A DNA stretch of 64,000 nt, from the NCBI GenBank assembly GCA_025359205.1, contig JANYHD010000036.1, positions 1 to 64,000 of the forward strand, in the 5' to 3' direction. The notes under the pieces were generated by a model. It was not told the DNA's origin and searched no databases. It worked only from the letters and a program-made list of their open reading frames with translations. The stretch is from Gammaproteobacteria bacterium (lineage in GTDB: Bacteria > Pseudomonadota > Gammaproteobacteria > Steroidobacterales > Steroidobacteraceae). The position numbers were made by a program, and so were the translations under genes. How positions within the stretch are numbered: position 1 is the stretch's first letter; each line of letters starts with the position of its first letter. Of this stretch, positions 43,128 to 54,020 are shown in pieces.

Positions 43128-45310
43128 ACGCCGCGGCTGTGGCGGAAGGCGTCGAGGTCGCAGCCAGCCTGCGGGAATTCCTGGAACGGGAAGCCCTGCC
43201 TGGCACGGGCGTGGTGGCCGCGGCATTCTGGAGCGGGTTGGCCGCGATGTTGCGAGAGCTCGCGCCGCTCAATGCGGCGCTGCTGGCGAAGCGCGATTCG
43301 ATGCAGGCGCGGCTCGATGGCTGGCACCGCCGGCATGCCGGTGAGGCGGGCTTCGGATTGCCGTATGAAGCGATGCTGCGCGAATGCGGCTATCTCGTGC
43401 CCGAAGGTCCCGCGTTCGAAATCAGCACGGCGAATGTCGACGCGGAGATCGCCACGCTCGCCGGCCCGCAGCTGGTCGTGCCGGTGAGCAATGCGCGCTA
43501 CGCGCTCAATGCCGCCAACGCCCGCTGGGGTAGCCTGTACGACGCGCTGTATGGGAGCGACGCGATCCCGGAAACCGACGGCGCGGCGCGCGGCGCCGGC
43601 TTCAACCCGGTGCGTGGCCAGCGGGTCATGGCCTACGGTCGAGAAGTGCTCGACCAGTATTTTCCGCTGACGTCGGGTTCGCATCGTGATGCCAGCTCGT
43701 ATCGCGTAGTCGATGGCCGGTTGCGCGTGCGCCTGGCCGCCGAAGAGCTGGCGCTGCAGACGCCCGCGGCCTTCACGGGTTACCAGGGCGGCACCGAAGC
43801 GCCGAGCGTAGTGCTGTTGCGCCACCACGGGCTGCACCTGGAGATACATGTTGATCGCACGCACCCGATCGGGCGCGGCGACGCCGCCGGCGTGAGTGAC
43901 CTGGTGCTCGAGTCCGCGCTCACCACGATTCAGGATTTCGAGGACTCGGTGGCCGCGGTGGACGCGGACGACAAGGTCGCGGCCTATCGCAACTGGCTGG
44001 GCCTGATGCGCGGTACGCTCGAGGCGCGCTTTCCGAAAGCGGGCGGCCAGATCACGCGCCGCCTCAATGCGGACCGGCACTACAAGGCACCGGATGGCAG
44101 CGGCTTCGCCCTGCCGGGCCGCAGCCTCATGCTGGTGCGCAACGTCGGTCACCACCTGCACAGCGACATGCTGCGCGTCGACGGCAACAGCGTGCCCGAG
44201 ACCATGCTCGACGCGGCCGTCACCACGCTCATTGCCATGCACGATCTGCGCGCCGGCGACGGGCCGCGCAACAGCCGCTGCGGTTCGGTCTACATCGTCA
44301 AGCCGAAACTTCATGGCCCCGACGAAGTGGCGTTAGCAGCGCGTCTATTCGCGCGTGTCGAGGAGCTGCTCGGCCTCGCGCGCAATACGCTCAAGATGGG
44401 CATCATGGACGAGGAGCGGCGCACGAGCGTCAATCTGCTGGAGTGCATCCGCGCTGCGCGTGAGCGCGTGGTGTTCATCAACACCGGGTTCCTCGACCGC
44501 ACCGGTGACGAGCTGCACAGTTCCATGGCGGCGGGTGCGATGCTGCGCAAGGGCGAGATCAGGAACGCCGTCTGGTTGGACGCCTATGAACGCCAGAACG
44601 TGGATATCGGGCTGCGCTGCGGCCTGGCCGGCCGAGCCCAGATCGGCAAGGGCATGTGGGCGATGCCGGATCAGATGGCGGAGATGCTGCGGACCAAGGT
44701 CGCGCAGCCACGCGCCGGCGCCAGCACGGCCTGGGTGCCTTCGCCCACCGCGGCGACGCTGCACGCGCTGCATTACCACGCCGTCGACGTCGGCGCCGTG
44801 CAGGCAGCATTGCGGAGCCGTCCGCGCGCGGAGCTGCAGGATTTGCTGACGCCGCCGCTGGCGAGCGCGCGCACGTGGAGCGCAGCCGAGATCGAGGCTG
44901 AACTCAATAACAATGCCCAGGGGATCCTCGGCTACGTCGTGCGCTGGGTGGAAATGGGCGTCGGCTGCTCGAAGGTGCCGGACATCCACGACGTCGGCCT
45001 GATGGAGGACCGCGCCACGCTGCGCATTTCCAGCCAGCACATGGCGAACTGGCTGCTGCATGGCGTGTGCACGCGCGAGCAGGCGCTGGACGCGCTGCAG
45101 CTCATGGCGGTAGTGGTCGACAAGCAAAACGCCGGCGAGGAGGGTTATCGGCCCATGTCACCCGACTTTGGACGGAGCCTTGCGTTCCAGGCGGCCTGTG
45201 AACTGGTCTTCAAGGGTCGCGAGCAGCCCAACGGCTACACCGAGTGGGTGCTGCACGCGCGGCGCCGTGAGGCCAAGGGGCGCAGCGGCAGTGTTGCCGC
45301 GCCCAAGTGA
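43124..45310 (+). CDS. glcB: Malate synthase G
   Basis: 728 residues, the size of the monomeric G isoform. Segments [73 protein letters not shown] and [16 protein letters not shown] are characteristic. It condenses glyoxylate with acetyl-CoA to malate in the cytosol. It is coupled to its neighbours: ATGA with the GNAT-like gene upstream and GTGA with the ligase downstream. In context it would drain the glyoxylate made by the 2-hydroxyacid dehydrogenase four genes later. Confidence 0.95.
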   Translation: MNAAAVAEGVEVAASLREFLEREALPGTGVVAAAFWSGLAAMLRELAPLNAALLAKRDSMQARLDGWHRRHAGEAGFGLPYEAMLRECGYLVPEGPAFEISTANVDAEIATLAGPQLVVPVSNARYALNAANARWGSLYDALYGSDAIPETDGAARGAGFNPVRGQRVMAYGREVLDQYFPLTSGSHRDASSYRVVDGRLRVRLAAEELALQTPAAFTGYQGGTEAPSVVLLRHHGLHLEIHVDRTHPIGRGDAAGVSDLVLESALTTIQDFEDSVAAVDADDKVAAYRNWLGLMRGTLEARFPKAGGQITRRLNADRHYKAPDGSGFALPGRSLMLVRNVGHHLHSDMLRVDGNSVPETMLDAAVTTLIAMHDLRAGDGPRNSRCGSVYIVKPKLHGPDEVALAARLFARVEELLGLARNTLKMGIMDEERRTSVNLLECIRAARERVVFINTGFLDRTGDELHSSMAAGAMLRKGEIRNAVWLDAYERQNVDIGLRCGLAGRAQIGKGMWAMPDQMAEMLRTKVAQPRAGASTAWVPSPTAATLHALHYHAVDVGAVQAALRSRPRAELQDLLTPPLASARTWSAAEIEAELNNNAQGILGYVVRWVEMGVGCSKVPDIHDVGLMEDRATLRISSQHMANWLLHGVCTREQALDALQLMAVVVDKQNAGEEGYRPMSPDFGRSLAFQAACELVFKGREQPNGYTEWVLHARRREAKGRSGSVAAPK

Positions 45311-46845
45311 ACGGCAATCTCTACGAACGACTGTGCGCGCACGCCGACCCGGAAAGTGCGTTTGCCAGGCAGGCCGGGCGGGGCGTCATCACCTATGCCG
45401 CCTTGCGCGCGCGCAGTGCGCAATATGCGAATGCACTGCTCGACCTTGGGGTGAAGCCTGGCGATCGCGTGCTGGTGCAGGCCGAGAAGAGCGCCGAGGC
45501 GATCCTGCTGTACCTCGGCTGCCTGCGCTGCGGCGCCGTCTACGTACCGCTGAACCCGGCCTATACCATCGCCGAAGTCGAACACTACGTCGGCGATGCG
45601 CAGCCGCGAGTCATAGTGTGTTCGCCTGGACGCGTCGCGGCAGTCCTGGCGGTGGGGCAACGCCTTGGCGTGGAGCATGTCGTGACGCTCGGCGGCGCAG
45701 AGCACGCCGGTTCCCTCGCCGAACGCGCCGACCATTGCGATGCCAATTGTCCGAGCGCTGAATGCGACGCCGCCGATCTGGCCGCGATCATCTACACCTC
45801 CGGCACGACGGGGCGCGCCAAGGGCGCGATGTTGACGCATGGCAATCTCGCCGCCAACGCCTACGCCCTCAAAGCCTGCTGGCGCTTCACGCCGCAGGAC
45901 CTGCTGTTGCACGCGTTGCCGCTGTTCCACATACACGGGCTGTTCGTGGCGGTGAATGTCACGCTCGCGGCCGGCGCCTCACTGCTGGTGCTGCCCGGTT
46001 TCGACGTCGACGCTATCGTGCAGAACCTGCCCGCGGCCAGTGTGTACATGGGCGTGCCAACGCATTACCTGCGGCTGCTGCAGGACCGGCGCGTCGATCA
46101 TGAGCTCGCGGCGCAGGTCCGCTTGTTCGTCTCGGGTTCGGCGCCGCTCCTGCCCGAAACGCATGCCGAATGGCTCTCGCGCACGGGCCATTCCATACTC
46201 GAGCGCTACGGCATGAGCGAGACCGGCATCATTGCCTCGAACCCCTGCGGCGGCGAGCGTGTCGCCGGCACGGTCGGCCAGCCCTTGCCCGGCGTTTCCG
46301 TGCGGGTGGTCGATCCCGACAGCGGCGCACCGCTCCCCACAGGGCACCCTGGAATGATCGAGGTCAAGGGACCGAACGTCTTTGTGGGCTACTGGCGGAT
46401 GCCTGACAGGACGCGCGCCGAGTTCCGCGCCGATGGCTACTTCGTCACCGGCGACGTCGGAGCGTTCGATGCGCGCGGCTACCTGCGTATCGTCGGCCGC
46501 AGCAAGGACCTGATCATCACCGGCGGATTCAACGTCTATCCGCGCGAGGTCGAGGCCGAGCTCGAGGCGATCGCGGGCGTGCTCGAGTCCGCAGTATTCG
46601 GCGTGCCACACCCTGATTTTGGCGAAGGCGTCACGGCCGTCGTGGTGGCCTGCAGCGCGCTCGGCGCGGATGCCGTGCTGGCGCAACTGAAGCAGCGCCT
46701 GGCGGGCTACAAGTGCCCGAAGCGCATCCTGTTCGCCGCTGAGTTGCCGCGCAACGCCATGGGAAAGGTGCAAAAGAGCGTGCTGCGCGGGCAATATGCG
46801 CAACTCTATCAACCGGCACATGTGCCACGGAGCGTGCAGTCGTGA
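45307..46845 (+). CDS. matB: Malonyl-CoA synthetase-like acyl-CoA ligase
   Basis: 512 residues, AMP-forming ligase. ATP motif [14 protein letters not shown], the [23 protein letters not shown] stretch typical of MatB-type malonyl-CoA synthetases, [17 protein letters not shown] and the catalytic Lys in [10 protein letters not shown]. It probably turns malonate or a related short acid into its CoA ester; related ligases use methylmalonate. Start GTG overlaps the glcB stop. The symbol is a best guess. Confidence 0.83.
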   Translation: MNGNLYERLCAHADPESAFARQAGRGVITYAALRARSAQYANALLDLGVKPGDRVLVQAEKSAEAILLYLGCLRCGAVYVPLNPAYTIAEVEHYVGDAQPRVIVCSPGRVAAVLAVGQRLGVEHVVTLGGAEHAGSLAERADHCDANCPSAECDAADLAAIIYTSGTTGRAKGAMLTHGNLAANAYALKACWRFTPQDLLLHALPLFHIHGLFVAVNVTLAAGASLLVLPGFDVDAIVQNLPAASVYMGVPTHYLRLLQDRRVDHELAAQVRLFVSGSAPLLPETHAEWLSRTGHSILERYGMSETGIIASNPCGGERVAGTVGQPLPGVSVRVVDPDSGAPLPTGHPGMIEVKGPNVFVGYWRMPDRTRAEFRADGYFVTGDVGAFDARGYLRIVGRSKDLIITGGFNVYPREVEAELEAIAGVLESAVFGVPHPDFGEGVTAVVVACSALGADAVLAQLKQRLAGYKCPKRILFAAELPRNAMGKVQKSVLRGQYAQLYQPAHVPRSVQS

Positions 46846-47756
46846 AACTTGTCAGCTGTAGTGAGGCGGGCCGCAGTTTCGCAGGTTTGTGGCGCGACGG
46901 GCGCGTGCTGGACCTGGCTGCCGCCGGACGGCATGTCAACGAGGCGGCCGACCTCGGTGGCATGCTGTCGATCATCCGGGGCGGCGAGCGCGCGGTGGCG
47001 GCGCTGCAGCGCATCGCTTCCCGGGGCGACGAATTTTCAGATCTATGGCTGGACGCGGACCGGGTAAAACTCCTGGCACCCATTCCTGTGCCCGTGCGCA
47101 ATGTGTTCTGCGTTGGCCGCAACTACGTCGACCATGTCAAGGAAGGCTACGCACGCTCTGGCACGGAGACCAAGCTGCCGGAAGTGCCGCAGTTCTTCAC
47201 CAAGGCCACCGGTGCGGTGAACAGCCCCGATGGCGACGTGCGGCTTGATACACGTTTGACACGCCTACTCGATTATGAAGTGGAACTCGCAGTGGTCATT
47301 GGGCGCGGCGGCCGCGACATTGCCGCGGGCAGCGCCTTCGATCACGTGTTTGGTTACACGGTCGCGAATGACTTTACCGCGCGCGACCTGCAGCGCCGCC
47401 ACGAGCAGTGGTTCAAGGGCAAATCGCTCGACACCACCTGTCCGCTCGGTCCCTGTATCGTCGATCGCGCCGAGATCGGCGACCCGGCCACCCTGGAACT
47501 CTCGCTCAGCGTCAACGGCGAAGAGCGCCAGCGCGGGCGGGTGGCGCAGATGATCTTTGATATCCCGACCATCATCGCCTCGCTCTCGGCCGGCCTGACG
47601 CTGGAACCGGGCGACATCATCTCGACTGGCACACCTTCGGGCGTAGGCTATGCGATGAATCCACCGCAGGCGCTCAAAGCGGGCGACCTGGTGGTGGCGC
47701 GCATCGACCGTATCGGGGAACTGCGCAACCGCATCGTCGAAGTGCGGCTCCCATGA
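46842..47756 (+). CDS. Fumarylacetoacetate hydrolase family protein
   Basis: 304 residues. FAH fold with metal ligands in VGRNYVDHVKEG, DYEVELAVVIGRGG and VANDFTARDLQRR, plus the GDIISTGTPSGVG loop. Members cleave C-C bonds of acylpyruvates (fumarylpyruvate, acetylpyruvate) or decarboxylate oxaloacetate. The substrate is not set by sequence. Start GTG overlaps the ligase stop; its own stop overlaps the next gene as ATGA. Confidence 0.9.
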   Translation: MKLVSCSEAGRSFAGLWRDGRVLDLAAAGRHVNEAADLGGMLSIIRGGERAVAALQRIASRGDEFSDLWLDADRVKLLAPIPVPVRNVFCVGRNYVDHVKEGYARSGTETKLPEVPQFFTKATGAVNSPDGDVRLDTRLTRLLDYEVELAVVIGRGGRDIAAGSAFDHVFGYTVANDFTARDLQRRHEQWFKGKSLDTTCPLGPCIVDRAEIGDPATLELSLSVNGEERQRGRVAQMIFDIPTIIASLSAGLTLEPGDIISTGTPSGVGYAMNPPQALKAGDLVVARIDRIGELRNRIVEVRLP

Positions 47757-48892
47757 AGGTGTTGAACAGCATCGCCGACCTGCGCGAGGTGGCGCGTCGG
47801 CGTGTGCCGCGCGCATTGTTCGACTACGTCGATCGGGGCTCCTACGACGAGCTCACGCTGCGCCGCAATCGCACTGACCTCGAGGCGGTCCAGTTGCGAC
47901 AACGGGTCATGGTCGACGTCTCCAGGATCGCCACTGCGACCACGATGGCAGGGCAGTCCTGCTCCATGCCACTGGCGATTGCGCCCACGGGCCTCACGGG
48001 GCTCTTCCACCGCGATGGCGAGATCTGTGGGGCGCGTGCCGCCGCCGCGGCCGGCATACCATTCTGTCTGAGCACCGTCTCGATCGGCTCAATCGAGGAT
48101 GTGCGAGGCGCCAGCCCGGCGCCGTTCTGGTTCCAGCTGTACCTGATGCGTGACCGGGGCTTCAATGAGGACTTGATCGGCCGCGCGCGCGCGGCGCAAT
48201 GTCCGGTGCTGGTGATGACGCTCGACTTGCAGGTGCAGGGCGAACGGCGGCGCGATGCCAAGAACGGGCTGGCGGTGCCCCCGCGCCTGACGCTGCGCAA
48301 TGCGCTCGACATCGCGACCAAGCCGGCCTGGGCGCTGGGGATGCTGCGCGCGAAGCGGCGCAACTTCGGCAACATCGTCGGGCACCTGCCCAACTCACAG
48401 GGCGCCCGCAACGTGTCAGTCTGGATCAGCGAACAGTTCGATCCCAGCGTGAACTGGCAGGACGTCGCCTGGGTGCGCTCGCTGTGGCCTGGCAAGCTGG
48501 TGCTCAAGGGTGTGATCGATCCCGACGACGCGCGCCGCGCGGCCGACGCGGGCGCCGACGCGGTGGTGGTCTCGAACCACGGTGGCCGCCAGCTGGATGG
48601 CGCGCCCTCGACGATTGCCGCGCTCCCGCAGGTGGTTGCCGCACTGCGCGGGCGCTGCGAAGTGCTGTTCGACGGCGGCGTGATGAGTGGGCAGGATGTC
48701 CTCAAGGCTCTTGCCCATGGCGCCCGCGGCTGCCTGATCGGCAAGGCCTTCCTGTATGGTCTAGCAGCCGGGGGCCAGGCGGGCGTGAGCCGGGCACTCT
48801 CGATACTGCGCAGCGAGCTGGAAGTGAGCATGGCGCTGACCGGCGCAACCGACGTGCAAAATGTGGACGGCGCGGTGCTGTGGGACCGGTAG
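47753..48892 (+). CDS. lldD: FMN-dependent 2-hydroxyacid dehydrogenase (LldD-like)
   Basis: 379 residues, complete 2-hydroxyacid oxidase family. FMN-binding and catalytic regions APTGLTGLFHRDGE, LSTVSIGSIEDV, FQLYLMRDR, VKGV-like KLVLKGVIDPDDA and the active-site His/Arg in VVSNHGGRQLDGAPST. It oxidises L-lactate, glycolate, mandelate or similar acids to the 2-oxo acid. With malate synthase in the same operon, glycolate-to-glyoxylate is a plausible activity. Symbol indicates family only. Confidence 0.9.
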   Translation: MKVLNSIADLREVARRRVPRALFDYVDRGSYDELTLRRNRTDLEAVQLRQRVMVDVSRIATATTMAGQSCSMPLAIAPTGLTGLFHRDGEICGARAAAAAGIPFCLSTVSIGSIEDVRGASPAPFWFQLYLMRDRGFNEDLIGRARAAQCPVLVMTLDLQVQGERRRDAKNGLAVPPRLTLRNALDIATKPAWALGMLRAKRRNFGNIVGHLPNSQGARNVSVWISEQFDPSVNWQDVAWVRSLWPGKLVLKGVIDPDDARRAADAGADAVVVSNHGGRQLDGAPSTIAALPQVVAALRGRCEVLFDGGVMSGQDVLKALAHGARGCLIGKAFLYGLAAGGQAGVSRALSILRSELEVSMALTGATDVQNVDGAVLWDR

Positions 48893-48922
48893 AATGAGGC
48901 GACAGGCAGGCAGGAGGGCAGC

Positions 48923-50101
48923 ATGGAAGAGGTGGTGATCGTCGCGGCGCTGCGCACCGCGGTAGGCAAGTTCGGCGGCAGCATCGCCAAGGTCCCTGCA
49001 ACAGAGCTGGGGGCGCAGGTGATCAAGGCGCTGCTCGCGCGCACCGGCATCGCGCCCGAGCAGGTTTCTGAAGTGCTGCTGGGCCAGGTGCTCACGGCGG
49101 GCTGCGGGCAGAACCCCGCGCGCCAGGCCGCGTTGCGCGCCGGCCTGCCCGACATCGTGCCGGCGATGACGGTCGGCAAGGTTTGCGGCAGCGGGCTCAA
49201 GGCCACGCACCTCGCGGCCCAGGCCATCCGTTGCGGTGACGCCAGCATCGTGATCGCCGGTGGACAGGAAAACATGAGCGCCTCGCCGCATGTGTTGGCG
49301 GGCTCACGCGACGGTTTCCGCATGGGCGATGCCAAGCTGATCGACAGCATGATCGTCGATGGCTTGTGGGATGCCTTTAACAACTACCACATGGGCACCA
49401 CCGCCGAAAACGTGGCCACGAAGCTGGGCATCTCGCGCCGCGAGCAGGACGAATTCGCCGTGGCCTCGCAGCACAAGGCCGAGGCCGCGCAAAAGGCCGG
49501 CCGCTTCAAGGACGAGATCGTGCCGGTCGAGATTGTGAGCAGGAAAGGCACGGTGCGCTTCGACGCCGACGAATACCTGCGGCTCGGCGCCACGGTCGAG
49601 GCCATGGCCGAACTCAAGCCTGCCTTCAGCAAAGAAGGCACGGTCACGGCGGGCAATGCCTCCGGCCTCAACGACGGCGCCGCCGCCGTGGTCATGATGT
49701 CGGCGAGCCGTGCACGCGAGCTGGGCTTGAAGCCCCTGGCGCGCATCAAGGCCTATTCCTCCGCGGGCGTGGATCCGAAAATCATGGGCATGGGCCCGGT
49801 GCCGGCCAGCCGGTTGTGCCTTTCGAAGGCGGGCTGGACACACGCAGACCTGGACCTGCTGGAAATCAACGAGGCCTTTGCCGCGCAGGCGATCGGCGTC
49901 AATCGCGAGATGGGCTGGGACACCTCCAGGATCAACGTCAATGGCGGCGCCATCGCGATCGGCCATCCAATCGGTGCTTCGGGCTGCCGGATACTCGTGA
50001 CGCTACTGCACGAGATGGCGCGCCGTGATGCAAAGCGGGGGCTTGCGAGCCTGTGCATCGGCGGCGGCATGGGCGTGGCGCTCGCCGTGGAACGCGACTA
50101 G
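48923..50101 (+). CDS. phaA: Acetyl-CoA C-acetyltransferase (thiolase)
   Basis: 392 residues, type II thiolase. Nucleophile Cys in [10 protein letters not shown] (about residue 89), the His of [18 protein letters not shown] and the C-terminal catalytic Cys in [12 protein letters not shown]. It interconverts two acetyl-CoA and acetoacetyl-CoA. Strong AGGAGG ribosome site before the ATG. It is followed 31 bp later by PhaB, the classical pair for PHB precursor formation, although no PHB synthase lies in the window. Confidence 0.94.
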   Translation: MEEVVIVAALRTAVGKFGGSIAKVPATELGAQVIKALLARTGIAPEQVSEVLLGQVLTAGCGQNPARQAALRAGLPDIVPAMTVGKVCGSGLKATHLAAQAIRCGDASIVIAGGQENMSASPHVLAGSRDGFRMGDAKLIDSMIVDGLWDAFNNYHMGTTAENVATKLGISRREQDEFAVASQHKAEAAQKAGRFKDEIVPVEIVSRKGTVRFDADEYLRLGATVEAMAELKPAFSKEGTVTAGNASGLNDGAAAVVMMSASRARELGLKPLARIKAYSSAGVDPKIMGMGPVPASRLCLSKAGWTHADLDLLEINEAFAAQAIGVNREMGWDTSRINVNGGAIAIGHPIGASGCRILVTLLHEMARRDAKRGLASLCIGGGMGVALAVERD

Positions 50102-50132
50102 AAGTCGACTAGAAGAAGAGGGGACACCAACG

Positions 50133-50879
50133 ATGGACAAGCAACGCGTCGCCCTGGTCACGGGCGGAATGGGCGGCCTCGGCGAGGCCATTTGCATCAA
50201 GCTTGCGGCGCTCGGTCACACGGTCGCCACCACGTATTCGCCCGGCAACACCAAGGCGCAGGAATGGGTCGCGGCCATGAAGGCCAGGGGTTATGCCTTC
50301 CACGCCTATGCCTGCGATGTGGCCGACTGGAATTCCAGCGTCGAATGCGTGCAGAAGATCGGCGCGGAACTCGGTCCCGTCGACGTGCTGGTCAACAATG
50401 CCGGCATCACCCGCGACATGACCTTCAAGAAGATGGATCGCGTCAACTGGGACGCGGTCCTGCACACCAATCTCGATTCCGTGTTCAACGTGAGCAAGCA
50501 GGTGTGCGATGGCATGGTGGATCGCGGCTGGGGCCGCATCATCAACATCTCCTCGGTCAACGGCCAGAAGGGCGCATTCGGCCAGACCAACTATTCGGCC
50601 GCCAAGGCGGGCATGCACGGCTTCACCAAGGCGCTGTCGCTGGAGGTTGCGCGCAAGGGCGTCACGGTCAACACCATCTCGCCGGGCTATATCGGCACGA
50701 AGATGGTCATGGCGATCCCGAAGGAAGTGCTGGATTCCAAGATCATCCCGCAGATTCCGATGGGACGGCTCGGCAAGCCCGAGGAAGTGGCCGGGTTGGT
50801 GGCGTATCTTGCGAGCGAAGAAGCCGCGTTCGTCACGGGCGCCAATATTGCCATCAACGGTGGCCAGCACATGCAATGA
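50133..50879 (+). CDS. phaB: Acetoacetyl-CoA reductase (PhaB-type SDR)
   Basis: 248 residues, short-chain dehydrogenase. NADP-binding VTGGMGGLGEAICIKLAALG, NNAGITRD, catalytic Ser-Tyr-Lys in NISSVNGQ ... TNYSAAKAG, and C-terminal ANIAINGGQHMQ. The QKGAFGQTNYSAAKAG stretch and GGQHM end are typical of PhaB. It reduces acetoacetyl-CoA to (R)-3-hydroxybutyryl-CoA or works in the reverse direction. AAGAAGAGGGG ribosome site; stop overlaps the next gene as ATGA. Confidence 0.94.
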   Translation: MDKQRVALVTGGMGGLGEAICIKLAALGHTVATTYSPGNTKAQEWVAAMKARGYAFHAYACDVADWNSSVECVQKIGAELGPVDVLVNNAGITRDMTFKKMDRVNWDAVLHTNLDSVFNVSKQVCDGMVDRGWGRIINISSVNGQKGAFGQTNYSAAKAGMHGFTKALSLEVARKGVTVNTISPGYIGTKMVMAIPKEVLDSKIIPQIPMGRLGKPEEVAGLVAYLASEEAAFVTGANIAINGGQHMQ

Positions 50880-51811
50880 GTGCCGATCGCGCGTTGGCGA
50901 TGGTGGGCCTAGGGCGCATGGGCGCCAGCATGCTGCGGCGCCTGGCGCGTGCGGGACTGCCGGTGTGCGGGTTCGATGTCGCGCCGCCAGCGCGCTCGGG
51001 GCTAGCGGACGAGCCTGGCGTTGCCGTCGGAGCAAGCCTCGCTGCGACCATCGCCATGCTGCGCACGCCGCGCGCGGTGTGGGTCATGCTGCCGGCCGGT
51101 GCGATCACCAACCAGACCATCGAGGCTATCGCGGCCCTGCTCTCGCCGGGTGACGTCATCCTCGATGGTGGCAATGCCGACTATCACGACACGCTGCGTC
51201 AGGCGGCAGCGCTGGAGGCGAGGGGACTGCATTTCATCGATGTAGGCGTGTCGGGCGGCATCTGGGGCCTGGCCGAGGGCTACGGCCTGATGTTCGGTGG
51301 CCCCGACTCCGCCGTCACAGCGCTCCTGCCCATCTTCCAGGCGCTTGCGCCGGCGCCCGATCGGGGCTGGGTGCACTGCGGGCCAGCCGGCAGCGGCCAC
51401 TACACCAAGATGGTCCATAACGGCATCGAGTACGGCGCCATGCAGGCCTATGCCGAGGGCTTCGCCCTGCTGCATGCAAAGCAGGAATTCGCGCTCGACG
51501 TGGCCGCGATAGCCGAGGCCTGGCGCCACGGCACGGTGGTGCGATCCTGGCTGCTGGACCTGGCCGCCGGCGCGCTGCGCCAGGATCCAGGCATGGACCA
51601 GGTAGCGCCTGTAGTCGCCGATTCAGGTGAAGGAAGGTGGACCGTCCGGGAAGGACTGGACCTGGGCGTGCCGTTGCCCGTTACGGCGGCGGCGCTGAAC
51701 GTCCGGCTGGCCAGCCAGGGGCGCGGCGATTACGGCGCACGCTTCCTGGCGCGGTTGCGCAACGCCTTCGGCGGCCATGTGGTGGGCAAGGTCGATCGCG
51801 GCAAGTCCTGA
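50876..51811 (+). CDS. gnd: 6-phosphogluconate dehydrogenase, decarboxylating (short NAD type)
   Basis: 311 residues, the short (about 300 residue) 6PGDH class. Rossmann start LAMVGLGRMGASMLRRLARAG, catalytic region GSGHYTKMVHNGIEYGAMQAYAEG, and the end GVPLPVTAAALNVRLASQGRGDYGARFLARLR. It oxidises 6-phosphogluconate to ribulose-5-phosphate in the cytosol. It is a surprising last member of the malate-synthase/thiolase operon, to which it is coupled by ATGA, and would supply reducing power. Confidence 0.9.
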   Translation: MSADRALAMVGLGRMGASMLRRLARAGLPVCGFDVAPPARSGLADEPGVAVGASLAATIAMLRTPRAVWVMLPAGAITNQTIEAIAALLSPGDVILDGGNADYHDTLRQAAALEARGLHFIDVGVSGGIWGLAEGYGLMFGGPDSAVTALLPIFQALAPAPDRGWVHCGPAGSGHYTKMVHNGIEYGAMQAYAEGFALLHAKQEFALDVAAIAEAWRHGTVVRSWLLDLAAGALRQDPGMDQVAPVVADSGEGRWTVREGLDLGVPLPVTAAALNVRLASQGRGDYGARFLARLRNAFGGHVVGKVDRGKS

Positions 51812-51879
51812 CGCGCGAACCAACGGGCGCCGTAGCGGTCGAACGGGCATCGCCCCCTGGGCACAACAGCAGGTGCAAC

Positions 51880-52449
51880 ATGTCGCAGAACCAACCCTCC
51901 CTGGCGCGAATCACCATGCTCGCACTGGGCATGCTGGGCATGCTTGGCGCGGCCGTAACGGCTGTGGCCGCTGCGGCTGAGCCCACCGCAGCGCCGGCGC
52001 AATGGCACAAGCAGACACTGAAATTCGACTACAGCGGCTTTACCGCGCTCTACAGCTGTGATGGCCTGGAGGGCAAAGTGCGCGAAATCCTGCTGACCTT
52101 CGGGGCGCGCAACGACGCGAAAGTCCGGGCCACCGGGTGCAGCGAAGGCTCGAGCCGGCCCAGCCGATTTGCCTGGGTCACGGCCGAGTTCAGCTCGCTG
52201 GCCCCCGCTGCCGATCCGGCGGCCGCGGATGTCGTGAAGGCCGAATGGGCCAGAGTGCAGCTTGCGCCGAACCGGCCCAGCTACATGGAAGCCGGCGAGT
52301 GCGAGCTGGTCGAGCAGATTCGCGAGTTGCTGCAAAAGGGCTTCACGCTGCGCAACACCGAGTATCGCACCTCGTGCATGCCGCACCAGGTGTCCATAGC
52401 AGACTACAGCGTCAACACTGAGGTGCTGAAGCCCATCGCCGCGAACTAG
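51880..52449 (+). CDS. Conserved exported protein of unknown function
   Basis: 189 residues. The signal peptide ends VTAVAAAAEP, then HKQTLKFDYSGFTALYSCDGLEGKVREILLTFG-type sequence (read in two pieces). Cys at CDGLEG, CSEG, CELVEQ and CMPHQ: four Cys that could pair. Family is recognised only as a conserved secreted protein. AGGTGCAAC ribosome site. It lies 68 bp after gnd and directly before a palindrome and mmsA. Confidence 0.75.
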   Translation: MSQNQPSLARITMLALGMLGMLGAAVTAVAAAAEPTAAPAQWHKQTLKFDYSGFTALYSCDGLEGKVREILLTFGARNDAKVRATGCSEGSSRPSRFAWVTAEFSSLAPAADPAAADVVKAEWARVQLAPNRPSYMEAGECELVEQIRELLQKGFTLRNTEYRTSCMPHQVSIADYSVNTEVLKPIAAN

Positions 52450-52465
52450 CCGGGAACGTTCCCGG
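52450..52465. promoter_or_regulatory. 16-bp perfect palindrome upstream of mmsA
   Basis: CCGGGAACGTTCCCGG starts at the base after the previous stop codon and ends 20 bp before the mmsA ATG. It is followed by a second inverted repeat GTTGCG-N8-CGCAAC (52465-52484). Either an operator or a hairpin in the short mmsA leader; there is no T-run, so a terminator is less likely. Confidence 0.45.
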
Positions 52466-52485
52466 TTGCGTATGATCGCGCAACC

Positions 52486-54009
52486 ATGAATGCAGTCCCA
52501 GCCGCGGCGGCAGTCCCGGAAATCTCCCATTGGATCGGCGGCCGGCGGGTGCCGGGCGCCTCCGGCCGCTTTGCCGAAGTGTACAACCCAAGCTCCGGCC
52601 GGGTCAGTGGGCGTGTGGCCCTGGCCAGCACGGCCGAGGTGGCCCAGGCCGTGAGTTCCGCGCTGGCGGCCTTCGCCGCCTGGTCGCAGGTGCCGCCGCT
52701 CCAGCGCGCGCGGGTGATGTTCCGCTTCCGCGCACTGCTGCTGGACAATGCCGAGCGCATCGCCGCGCAGATCGCCAGCGAACACGGCAAGGTCATCGCC
52801 GACGCGCGCGGCGAGCTGACGCGCGGCCTGGAAGTGGTGGAATTCGCTGCCGGCATACCGCAGTTGCTCAAAGGCGAGTACTCCGAGAATGTAGGCCGGG
52901 AAGTCGACAGTTATTCACTGCGCCAGCCGCTCGGCGTGGTGGCCGGCGTCACGCCCTTCAATTTTCCGGCCATGGTGCCGCTGTGGATGTTCCCGGTCGC
53001 AATCGCCTGCGGCAATTGCTTCGTGCTCAAGCCCTCGGAGCGTGATCCTTCCACGGCATTGCTGCTGGCCGAACTGCTGAAGGAAGCCGGGCTCCCTGAC
53101 GGCGTGCTCAACGTCGTGCATGGCGACAAGGAAGCGGTCGACGCGCTGCTCGATCACGACGGGGTGCGCGCCATCAGTTTCGTCGGCTCGACGCCGGTGG
53201 CGCGCTACATCTATTCGCGCGCCTGCGAGCGCGGCAAGCGTGCCCAGGCCCTGGGCGGCGCGAAGAATCACCTGGTGGTAATGCCCGACGCCGACCTCGA
53301 CCAGGCGGCGGACGCGCTCATGGGCGCAGGCTACGGCTCGGCGGGCGAGCGCTGCATGGCGATCTCGGTCGTGGTGGCGGTGGGCGAGCAAACGGCCGAT
53401 GCGCTCGCCGCCCGGCTCGTGCCGCAGGTCCGCAAACTTCGCATCTCGCACTCGATGGATGAGCAGGCGGACATGGGGCCGCTGGTAACCGCGGCGCATC
53501 GCGCGCGGGTCAGCGGCTACATTGACAGCGGCGTGGCCGAGGGCGCGCAGCTCCTGATTGACGGGCGCGAGTTCAAGCTGGCGGGCCACGAGCAGGGATT
53601 TTTCATGGGCGGGAGCCTCTTTGATCGAGTGACGCCCGCCATGAAGATCTATCGCGAGGAGATCTTCGGCCCGGTGCTCTCGATGGTGCGCGTGGCGGAC
53701 CTGCCGGCGGCGATCGATTTGATCAATCGCCACGAGTTCGGCAACGGCTGCGCGATCTTTACGCGCGACGGACGCAGCGCGCGGGCGTTTGCCAGCAGCA
53801 TCCAGATCGGCATGGTCGGCGTCAATGTGCCGATCCCGGTGCCGATGGCGTTCCACAGTTTCGGCGGCTGGAAGGCCTCGCTGTTCGGCGATCATCACGT
53901 GCATGGGCCCGAGGGAGTGCGCTTCTACACGAAGCAGAAGACCATCACCAGCCGCTGGCCGGCGCCCACCGCGGGCGGCGCTGACTTCATGATGCCGACG
54001 ATGAAGTAG
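52486..54009 (+). CDS. mmsA: CoA-acylating methylmalonate-semialdehyde dehydrogenase
   Basis: 507 residues. Aldehyde dehydrogenase fold with the MMSDH signatures [51 protein letters not shown] and the catalytic Cys in [13 protein letters not shown]. It converts methylmalonate or malonate semialdehyde to propionyl- or acetyl-CoA in valine and related catabolism, which fits the bkd genes 15 kb away. A possible operator precedes it; the DUF485-actP pair follows after 11 bp. Confidence 0.94.
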   Translation: MNAVPAAAAVPEISHWIGGRRVPGASGRFAEVYNPSSGRVSGRVALASTAEVAQAVSSALAAFAAWSQVPPLQRARVMFRFRALLLDNAERIAAQIASEHGKVIADARGELTRGLEVVEFAAGIPQLLKGEYSENVGREVDSYSLRQPLGVVAGVTPFNFPAMVPLWMFPVAIACGNCFVLKPSERDPSTALLLAELLKEAGLPDGVLNVVHGDKEAVDALLDHDGVRAISFVGSTPVARYIYSRACERGKRAQALGGAKNHLVVMPDADLDQAADALMGAGYGSAGERCMAISVVVAVGEQTADALAARLVPQVRKLRISHSMDEQADMGPLVTAAHRARVSGYIDSGVAEGAQLLIDGREFKLAGHEQGFFMGGSLFDRVTPAMKIYREEIFGPVLSMVRVADLPAAIDLINRHEFGNGCAIFTRDGRSARAFASSIQIGMVGVNVPIPVPMAFHSFGGWKASLFGDHHVHGPEGVRFYTKQKTITSRWPAPTAGGADFMMPTMK

Positions 54010-54020
54010 CGGCAGCACCC

